A stretch of 64,000 nt of DNA from a virus, in IMG/VR virus record IMGVR_UViG_3300012210_000006, positions 1 to 64,000 of that record. The stretch is one strand, 5' to 3'. The translations under genes were made by a program, and so were the position numbers. This document shows, piece by piece, positions 58,270 to 64,000 of the stretch. The notes under the pieces are model-generated. The model saw only the letters and a list, made by a program, of their open reading frames with translations, had not been told where the DNA came from and did no database searches. Every line of letters starts with the position of its first letter. Within the stretch, counting starts at the first letter, position 1.

Positions 58270-59748
58270 TTACAAACCAATTGCCTGTGTAACGGCGTCG
58301 TTTCCTTGTGAAGCAAATTCAATAATCTGCTTGAGGTGTTCTACATCGTTAATCTGTCGCACAGTGCGAATCGTCCCATCGGGGAAGAACAGCTTCAAGA
58401 ATTGCATAATATTTGCAGGACTCTTAAAAACCGGCAACGACATAAGAATCTTCGTAAGTTCCGCTCGCGAAGCATCTAGATCGCTTACTGCGCTACCCAC
58501 AGGCACAACAACAGCCGTAGGAGTAGGCATTACCTGACCAGGAAGCTTCGGCAGGCCCGGCAACACAGGTTTCACAATCGCTTCAACAGGAGGGCCAGCG
58601 AGAACAAGTTGTGCTCCGGCTACAAGTTCCGCCGTAAGCGAATATTCTCCTAATTGTTCCGTCGTTGCCTCCGCAATAAACTGTAAGTATTCCGAATGCA
58701 GAAGATCGACTCCCCACGGATCAACAAGGGCGCATGCAGCATCATATGCTACACGAACATTTGGTTTTACTACAGGAACAGGCATCTGATTAATTTTCCC
58801 AATCGTTGGAGAAACTTTCAATCCTGACATGGGGATAATGACCGGAGCTTGCGTAATCGTCGAATGCAGTTCTTCAACTGGAATCGCATTCTTTGGGGGC
58901 CTACCACGTTTCTTTTCTCCCGATTGCATTGTAATCTGTTGTACGGCAGGAACGGCAACCGGAGTAACATTCCGCAAACCAGGAGGAACGCTTGGTAGTC
59001 CCGCGCTTGTCGGTAAAGACATTACCTTTGATTGCGGCAATGCAGTGTTGTGCGTTCCAACATTTTCACTCGCACTCTTCAAGGCTGCTTTTGTTTGTGC
59101 ACTATTATACCATTCTTCTTGTTGTTGCGGCGTCGTCAATGGATTAAGATAGAATTTCCTAAAATCAACAAGCATTGGAAGGTCCGTATCACCATACTCT
59201 TCTTGAGCAGGAAATTCCAAAAGATTAATCTCTTGATCCAATGTATCAGAAATTGCCGTACAATTGTACTTTGTGTTAAATTGTCCTTCGCCAGTTTTAA
59301 CAATGATCCAGTCTATTGCCCAAAGTTGGTTTTTCTCAAGTCCAAGCATACTAAGTTGTTCACCCATGCTTTTCCACAAAGAAAGACGCATATTGAATCC
59401 GAGAATAAAACTCTCCGTATATGTCTTTTCTTTCGCATTCACCCCGTCATATACAACGACGTTAATAAGATTATCGTACGTCGTATCCCACGAGAGAAGT
59501 CCTTCATGAAAAATACATCCATTCCGAATGCCGATGCAATCAACTGGACGCGCACCAATAACAGCCTTCACATCGTCTGGCGGGAAATGTTTGGACTTGT
59601 CCCAAGTTCCCTTAGCATACAAAGAATCGGCCGGGATTGCCGCAGCGACCTGTGGAGAAAGAATCCTAATACGAACAGGGTGATCTTTTTCCAGTTTGAG
59701 CAGTGGGAGGGGTTTCGATTCCGAAAGTTCTTCGACAGTCCAAGCCAT
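58270..59748 (-). CDS. putative ssDNA-binding protein with AT-hook
   Basis: A 492-residue protein with AGGAG before the ATG and its own leader. The N-terminal 200 residues look like an OB-type domain with GEGQFNTKYNCTAI. The linker is Pro/Val-rich and contains GEKKRGRPPKNAI, an AT-hook (GRP flanked by basic residues). The last 55 residues form a helical domain. Pairing with recA suggests single-stranded DNA binding; not proved by sequence. Composition is more GC-rich than its neighbours. Confidence 0.55.
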   Translation of the reverse strand: MAWTVEELSESKPLPLLKLEKDHPVRIRILSPQVAAAIPADSLYAKGTWDKSKHFPPDDVKAVIGARPVDCIGIRNGCIFHEGLLSWDTTYDNLINVVVYDGVNAKEKTYTESFILGFNMRLSLWKSMGEQLSMLGLEKNQLWAIDWIIVKTGEGQFNTKYNCTAISDTLDQEINLLEFPAQEEYGDTDLPMLVDFRKFYLNPLTTPQQQEEWYNSAQTKAALKSASENVGTHNTALPQSKVMSLPTSAGLPSVPPGLRNVTPVAVPAVQQITMQSGEKKRGRPPKNAIPVEELHSTITQAPVIIPMSGLKVSPTIGKINQMPVPVVKPNVRVAYDAACALVDPWGVDLLHSEYLQFIAEATTEQLGEYSLTAELVAGAQLVLAGPPVEAIVKPVLPGLPKLPGQVMPTPTAVVVPVGSAVSDLDASRAELTKILMSLPVFKSPANIMQFLKLFFPDGTIRTVRQINDVEHLKQIIEFASQGNDAVTQAIGL

Positions 59749-59802
59749 GAGATTTCTCCTGTTCGAGATTAGTGAGGGATTATATATTATATAGGGAAAA
59801 TG

Positions 59803-60321
59803 CTAGGAATTTTCTACTTTGGCGGGTTCCTTAACCCGAATTTTAGGAATTTCAATCCACTTATAAAAATCAGCAATGTCAGAATAAATTACCTCTTGTC
59901 CAATTGCAACTACTCTTCGCAGAAGAGTTTGTTCAATTCCCATTATGAAGAGTTGAATCATTTGAGGTAGTTCAAAATAATCCTTTATATGTGGATAAGT
60001 TGTAGCAAAATTATTCTTATCTCCGCTTTGATAATTATCTTTCGGATATGATAAATCACGGTCGAACCAAATCGCAAGAGCATCACATTTATTTGCACGA
60101 ATATCAACATTTGTATTATGAAATCCAATTTCTCTAATATCTCCTCCAATTTTCAAAACACCAATTTTTCGATTTTGAAAATGAAGAGTTTTAAGGCGGG
60201 GAATATTTTCATTTTTATCCAATACACATTGAAGAGTCTCTCCACATATTCCCAACGTAGGATTAAAATGATTATAATTAATTTCAGAAGGAAAAATTGT
60301 TTTCAAATCAACTTTTGACAT
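59803..60321 (-). CDS. hypothetical 172-residue protein
   Basis: A soluble alpha/beta protein (KIGVLKIGGDIREIGFHN, then DALAIWFDRDLSYPKD). It precedes the leader of the putative SSB gene. The start overlaps the upstream stop. No family is recognised; proximity suggests a replication role. Confidence 0.65.
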   Translation of the reverse strand: MSKVDLKTIFPSEINYNHFNPTLGICGETLQCVLDKNENIPRLKTLHFQNRKIGVLKIGGDIREIGFHNTNVDIRANKCDALAIWFDRDLSYPKDNYQSGDKNNFATTYPHIKDYFELPQMIQLFIMGIEQTLLRRVVAIGQEVIYSDIADFYKWIEIPKIRVKEPAKVENS

Positions 60322-60460
60322 TCTTATCTCTTTCTTCGAGAAATTTTAAAACTAACTGTTCACGAACATATTTAGATGACACATCAATTTCTTGGTCCGG
60401 TTGTTGAAAAGCATTATTTAATTTTATCATTTTTTGCTGTTGTTTATTCTTTTTGGACAT
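60308..60460 (-). CDS. hypothetical 50-residue charged protein
   Basis: A helical, charged protein (MSKKNKQQQKMIKLNNAF). Overlaps the neighbours on both sides, including TAATG at its start. No family is recognised. Confidence 0.55.
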   Translation of the reverse strand: MSKKNKQQQKMIKLNNAFQQPDQEIDVSSKYVREQLVLKFLEERDKNVKS

Positions 60461-60723
60461 TATTTCTCCATAAAAGATTTAATAACTTGTTTTTCTAAAT
60501 CTTCAAGTTCTTTTTTATACCAATTTGCTGTATTTTCATTTTCAGAATGGATAATTAGAGATTTTGTTTCCTTAATTCTTGTGTACAATTCTCTTCGTTA
60601 TGTTTCCTGTAAGGTTAAAGCAGGTGATCCAACGAATTTTTCAATTTTAATTCCTTCTGTTTCTTTATTATCGCCATAGCCACCATGCCAACTAGTATTA
60701 TTTCCATCATATTCAGCAGGCAT
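60460..60723 (-). pseudogene. 87-codon frame interrupted by one TAA
   Basis: The ATG overlaps the stop of the nuclease gene and the final stop overlaps the next ATG, so the whole span behaves as one gene. After 41 codons a TAA stands at 60598-60600; then 45 more open codons give a charged helix (NWYKKELEDLEKQVIKSF). The first part includes DGNNTSWHGGYGDNKETEG. A recent nonsense mutation, sequencing error or readthrough are possible. Confidence 0.5.
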
Positions 60724-62015
60724 TATTTTTTATCCTTTTCTTTGTTTACAATCTTTGGATATGAAGCACCGGGAACAAGAGAGTATGTATTCGGTAGGGA
60801 ATCTTCAATCTCTTGTGCTTTTATAGGATTCGTTTGTCGTAATTTTTTAATTTCTTCCTCAATCTTTATTTGTGATAAACTTGCATGTTTTACGAAGAAA
60901 TCTATTCCTAGTAATTCAGCAAGTTTCTTATTATTGTAATCTTTATTTTGAACATGCGTCATTTTTATATCTTTGCCGATTGAATCCAAGGAAATTCGCT
61001 CTTGATGCTCTTGTTGCATCCAATTGCGAATCACGGAATTAATTTGCTTACAACGGTCTTCCGCATATTTCTTAACAGTATTATACTTTTCATGCTCTTC
61101 CCAAATCTTATTCCAATCGACATCTCCTGTCAAGTTCACCTGTGAGGAATACAACATCATCTTTTCAAATGTTTTACAAACTTCCTTACGATGACACCAT
61201 GCACACCATTTATTTTGTTTTTCTTGTGTAATTATGTAAGTTTCTTTTTCTTGTGTCGTTTTCAGCTTATCATACTCAATCCAAGTATTTACCATTTGTT
61301 GAGATATATTTTTGATATAATCAATCGTTGTTTGATGATCGAATTCACTTTCTTCGATCGAAACACAGGTTCCTTGTGCAATATATTCCCAAAGTCCTAA
61401 AATATTTTTAACGATATATCCTTGTTCTTCCAGAATCGGAACAAGTATTAAACGACAATACAGCATATATAATGCACATTGAATATTCTCAGTAACAAGT
61501 TCTTCTTTTGTAGAAGCCCATCCTGTTTTTTTGTCGATCAAGAGTAATGTTATATTTTTCGGATTTTGTAATTCTGCAATAATTGATAATTCATCAATCG
61601 CTCCCATGCACGGAAGGCACCATGAATGATGTTGAAATAAGTTTCCATCTGTATCTATAAGTTTTTGTTCTACATTCAATATTTGTTTATTCTGAATAGG
61701 AATTTTAGGATGGAAATTATTCATGCGAAACATTTGTTCACATTTATTTTTCGCATCTTTAAACATTGAGAATGATTCGGCGAATCGTTCCTCTTGACAA
61801 ACCTGCTCGAAGCAAATCATCATTTGTTCTAGGGATTGTGTGTTCCAATTGTTTTCTGGTTTATAAAATTTTTCTGAAACGGCATGCACAATAGACCCAA
61901 CGTCTGCTTTTTCGTTCTTTTGTTGGAGTTTAAATTCTGGATCATATCGTGTCAGATATCGCGCAGGACATTCGGAATAGTTTTGAGCTGCACTCGCGCT
62001 ATTATGTTTAATCAC
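60723..62015 (-). CDS. RecB/Cas4-like PD-(D/E)XK nuclease
   Basis: A 430-residue protein. NSASAAQNYSECPARYLTRY is the typical N-terminal helix of RecB/Cas4-type nucleases. ELSIIAELQNPKNITLLLIDKKTGW gives the D-x(n)-[DE]-x-K core. CAWCHRKEVC, with an earlier upstream Cys, resembles the Cys cluster that can hold an iron-sulfur centre. The GTG at 62015 has GGAG upstream and overlaps the previous stop; a TTG at 62096 and an ATG at 62045 are alternatives. It likely processes DNA ends. It is not linked to any CRISPR array here. Confidence 0.8.
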   Translation of the reverse strand: MIKHNSASAAQNYSECPARYLTRYDPEFKLQQKNEKADVGSIVHAVSEKFYKPENNWNTQSLEQMMICFEQVCQEERFAESFSMFKDAKNKCEQMFRMNNFHPKIPIQNKQILNVEQKLIDTDGNLFQHHSWCLPCMGAIDELSIIAELQNPKNITLLLIDKKTGWASTKEELVTENIQCALYMLYCRLILVPILEEQGYIVKNILGLWEYIAQGTCVSIEESEFDHQTTIDYIKNISQQMVNTWIEYDKLKTTQEKETYIITQEKQNKWCAWCHRKEVCKTFEKMMLYSSQVNLTGDVDWNKIWEEHEKYNTVKKYAEDRCKQINSVIRNWMQQEHQERISLDSIGKDIKMTHVQNKDYNNKKLAELLGIDFFVKHASLSQIKIEEEIKKLRQTNPIKAQEIEDSLPNTYSLVPGASYPKIVNKEKDKK

Positions 62016-62190
62016 AGAATTTATTACTCCAATGTGCGGGACCATTATTGAGGAAATTATGCAATGATCGTTCACATCTATTATTAAACATTGCAATAAT
62101 AAACCAAGGAAAGAAAAATAAACATAAACACAGTATCCTGATTAGCATTAATGGTATACCAATGAGAATAATTTTTCCTGTGTAAGTCAT
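62008..62190 (-). CDS. small membrane protein
   Basis: A 60-residue protein with one long hydrophobic segment (LIGIPLMLIRILCLCLFFFP). The ATG overlaps the preceding stop (ATGA) and its end overlaps the nuclease start. The function is unknown. Confidence 0.5.
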   Translation of the reverse strand: MTYTGKIILIGIPLMLIRILCLCLFFFPWFIIAMFNNRCERSLHNFLNNGPAHWSNKFCD

Positions 62191-62360
62191 CTCCAATTTA
62201 TCTTTCTAGCATAACCAGCAAGTTTGTTTTTGATACGATTTATTTTGCGCCGTTTCGCGCCCATACCTTTATCAAATTGGCGATAGATATTAAGAATTTT
62301 CAAACGATCTTGCTCTTTTTGAGTACGCTGTTGTTTTTCGATAAAATCAATGTCTTTCAT
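62187..62360 (-). CDS. 57-residue basic protein
   Basis: A strongly basic helical protein (KGMGAKRRKINRIKNKLAGY), likely to bind nucleic acid. It overlaps both neighbours by four bases. No family is recognised. Confidence 0.6.
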   Translation of the reverse strand: MKDIDFIEKQQRTQKEQDRLKILNIYRQFDKGMGAKRRKINRIKNKLAGYARKINWR

Positions 62361-62560
62361 TGTACTTCCTCAAATTGTATCATTAATCTCTGTTTAGTAT
62401 AATGTATATTATCCCCAGGTAAACAACTCATTGGAGAGATTGAAGTAATCCGAAATGATTTTGCGATACCATCTTCACGGATTTCAATTATTTCACCAAC
62501 AGAATCTTTACCACTCCAAGCCTGTAAAGAAGAATGTAATATTGATCCAATTTCAAACAT
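62357..62560 (-). CDS. hypothetical 67-residue protein
   Basis: A small beta-type protein (GKDSVGEIIEIREDGIAKSF), possibly an SH3-like barrel. Overlaps thyX by one base and the next gene by four. The function is unknown. Confidence 0.6.
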   Translation of the reverse strand: MFEIGSILHSSLQAWSGKDSVGEIIEIREDGIAKSFRITSISPMSCLPGDNIHYTKQRLMIQFEEVQ

Positions 62561-63450
62561 TATTTCACATATTCCTTTTCAAATGTTTTGCGATATTGCA
62601 ACCATGATTCATGGAAATTCCCATTTTGTCTATTGCCGTCAAAATATGTTGGTTTTGCAACGTGCTCGAAAGAACTCCAATGACCTGATTGCTCCAAACG
62701 AACTGCTAATTCCAAATCTTTTTTTATATCTTTTATCTCGTGATTAAGATACGAAACCCTGGCACATCTTGCAACAGAGATTCTTTTTAGATATTCAGAA
62801 GAGTAGTTATTAATATCCTCTTGAGTGATAAATGGTAAATGCCATTCATTATTATCCAATTGAACAGGTTCGTTGTTTTCAATCACATAGCGAATCATTT
62901 CGGCAATATGCCTAATCGTAGGATCGGCAAGATCGGAACAACGAAGATGAAAAAAATTATTCCAATTTGTAGAACTAATAACCGTCGTAATCCAGACGAA
63001 CGGTTCAAGAATCCGATTGCAAATTTGTTTGTGGCAATGTATATCATTTAATCTTTTTGCTTGTTCAATTGCTAATTGACTTGATCTTATCCAATCATTT
63101 TGTGCTTGAACAATATTTTCAATATTGTCTCCACCTTGCATACCGCTTTGGTTTTTCTGCCATTTATACGGCATAGCCGGGTTATTCTGCACCTGTTTAA
63201 TAATCTTTGATATTGGAATAGCGCGAGAAGAAGCAGCGTTTCGGGAAAATTCACGATGAGTCATCATCTCTGAATGTACAAAACGCGGGTATCGTGCAGT
63301 AATCGTTGTAAGGCGTGATCCAAATTTATTTATTGAATCGGCAATTACTTTTACTTCATAACCATTAGAATCTTTCATCCAACCCAATCGTGTTCCAGGG
63401 TGACAGGTAATATTTGATTTGGTTGCTTCTTGAGAAATATAATCAAGCAT
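62560..63450 (-). CDS. thyX: flavin-dependent thymidylate synthase
   Basis: A 296-residue ThyX, making dTMP from dUMP with FAD and methylenetetrahydrofolate. The signature region reads HSEMMTHREFSRNAASSRAI, the variant of RHRxxSxNxxSxRY common in phages. The later NEWHLPFITQEDINNYSSEY and RVSYLNHEI segments fit the fold. It works downstream of the dCMP deaminase at the left end and beside the class II reductase. Confidence 0.9.
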   Translation of the reverse strand: MLDYISQEATKSNITCHPGTRLGWMKDSNGYEVKVIADSINKFGSRLTTITARYPRFVHSEMMTHREFSRNAASSRAIPISKIIKQVQNNPAMPYKWQKNQSGMQGGDNIENIVQAQNDWIRSSQLAIEQAKRLNDIHCHKQICNRILEPFVWITTVISSTNWNNFFHLRCSDLADPTIRHIAEMIRYVIENNEPVQLDNNEWHLPFITQEDINNYSSEYLKRISVARCARVSYLNHEIKDIKKDLELAVRLEQSGHWSSFEHVAKPTYFDGNRQNGNFHESWLQYRKTFEKEYVK

Positions 63451-63479
63451 TGATTAACCTACACAGTATTTCAAATATT

Positions 63480-64000
63480 CTAGTCATTGTATTTTATTTT
63501 ACATTTTTGAAATGAAATTGCGGTATAAACTCCACAATCGGAACACTGATACATATAGGAGTTTCCGTCTTCCCCAAATTCTAGGGTATAATATGCTTTC
63601 ATTGTTCCTGGGCAACCATTAGGACCGGGATGCAATCTAGAATTAGGACAAAGAGAATCTTGCCAAGGGCCGGGTAATACTTTCCCGTATTTCTCATCAT
63701 CTTCAATTGGTTTTATTTCTTTTTGTTTTGTTGACGGTGTTTTTGTTGTCTTAATCGGTCCTGTTCCATTTTGATTAAAGGTCGATGGATTGATGGGCAA
63801 TAATTTGAGACCCTGCAAGCCTGTGGGCGGCATAGGAAGTCCATTTTGCACCCCGGCCAATCGCAAGAGAGAATTCGGTAATTTTTGCGGTTGTCCTTGC
63901 GTTTTTTGGACTGTCTCCACGACTGCCGGGCTTTTCCCGGCTTCGGATCGCGGGGGAGAATATGCCTCCTGCATTGGGTCACAGGCAATTTCTACAAGGG
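63480..64000 (-). CDS. hypothetical zinc-ribbon protein, probably cut by window edge
   Basis: The frame is open to the window edge, and the first ATG (63974) has no ribosome binding site, so the true start is probably outside. The visible protein has a Pro/Lys-rich, likely disordered N-terminal part and a C-terminal domain with GPNGCPGTMK and YQCSDCGVYTA, a zinc ribbon. Its N-terminal coding DNA is GC-rich. The function is unknown. Confidence 0.6.
   Translation of the reverse strand, partial: LVEIACDPMQEAYSPPRSEAGKSPAVVETVQKTQGQPQKLPNSLLRLAGVQNGLPMPPTGLQGLKLLPINPSTFNQNGTGPIKTTKTPSTKQKEIKPIEDDEKYGKVLPGPWQDSLCPNSRLHPGPNGCPGTMKAYYTLEFGEDGNSYMYQCSDCGVYTAISFQKCKIKYND

Noticed and set aside
60723-62015. 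Cas4 as part of a CRISPR system
   Set aside because: No repeat-spacer array and no other cas gene are visible. RecB/Cas4-like nucleases are common in phage replication modules.
1-64000. Stop codon reassignment as the cause of the two interrupted genes
   Set aside because: TAG, TAA and TGA each end several well-supported genes, and the two interruptions use different stops.
1-64000. Circular or terminally repeated ends of the window
   Set aside because: Genes are cut at both edges, and I saw no shared sequence between the first and last bases. The window looks like part of a longer molecule.

Overview
The window is most of a tailed double-stranded DNA phage genome (or provirus), most likely a siphovirus with a long non-contractile tail. 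A complete head-to-tail module runs rightward: terminase, portal, protease/scaffold, capsid, connectors, tail tube, tail assembly chaperone with frameshift, 1728-residue tape measure, tail tip, fiber, lysin. No sheath or contractile baseplate gene was seen. Most of the DNA is AT-rich, with strong AGGAG-type ribosome binding sites and many ATGA or TAATG overlaps. The host cannot be named. Sec signal peptides and a lipobox show a bacterial host, and a GH25 muramidase is most often seen in phages of Gram-positive bacteria, but this is weak evidence. TAG, TAA and TGA all end genes, so the standard code is used.

Layout. (1) About 1-3500 is a GC-rich, compact regulatory end. One operon of six overlapping tiny genes runs rightward (226-1011). 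It converges on a leftward operon of small zinc-binding and repeat proteins (2045-993). Then comes a stretch with a strong promoter, a candidate small RNA with its own terminator (about 2174-2290), several other hairpins, and repeated TGTCAC-NN-TCCTG boxes. (2) About 3509-7880, rightward: small early or accessory genes, among them a protein with two Tudor-like motifs, a LuxR-type HTH protein, a serine recombinase, dCMP deaminase and an FkbM methyltransferase. (3) 7917-36940, rightward: packaging and virion genes. TerL is split by an intein with a LAGLIDADG endonuclease. A scaffold gene appears nested in the protease gene. Five genes for exported proteins sit between the capsid and connector genes, and a glycosyltransferase sits beside the tail tube gene. 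(4) 36985-40101, rightward: membrane protein, GH25 endolysin, metallophosphoesterase, DUF4406 protein and small proteins. (5) 40098 to the right edge, leftward: DNA replication, recombination and nucleotide genes. They include class II ribonucleotide reductase, MazG-like protein, a sigma-like protein, a DnaE-type polymerase, PhoH, a HerA-like ATPase, a primase-helicase fusion, an SF2 helicase, HNH and RuvC-like nucleases, RecA, a putative ssDNA-binding protein, a RecB/Cas4-like nuclease and ThyX. The two arms converge on a terminator at 40.1 kb.

How the genes work together. The leftward arm gives a largely autonomous replisome (DnaE polymerase, primase-helicase, RecA, putative SSB, resolvase) and dNTP supply (RNR, ThyX, dCMP deaminase, MazG-like). 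The rightward arm builds the particle and lyses the cell. The left end is the most novel part: tiny proteins, structured RNAs and a recurring DNA box suggest an early regulatory hub. Two genes (6329-6610 and 60460-60723) carry a single in-frame stop in an otherwise open frame.
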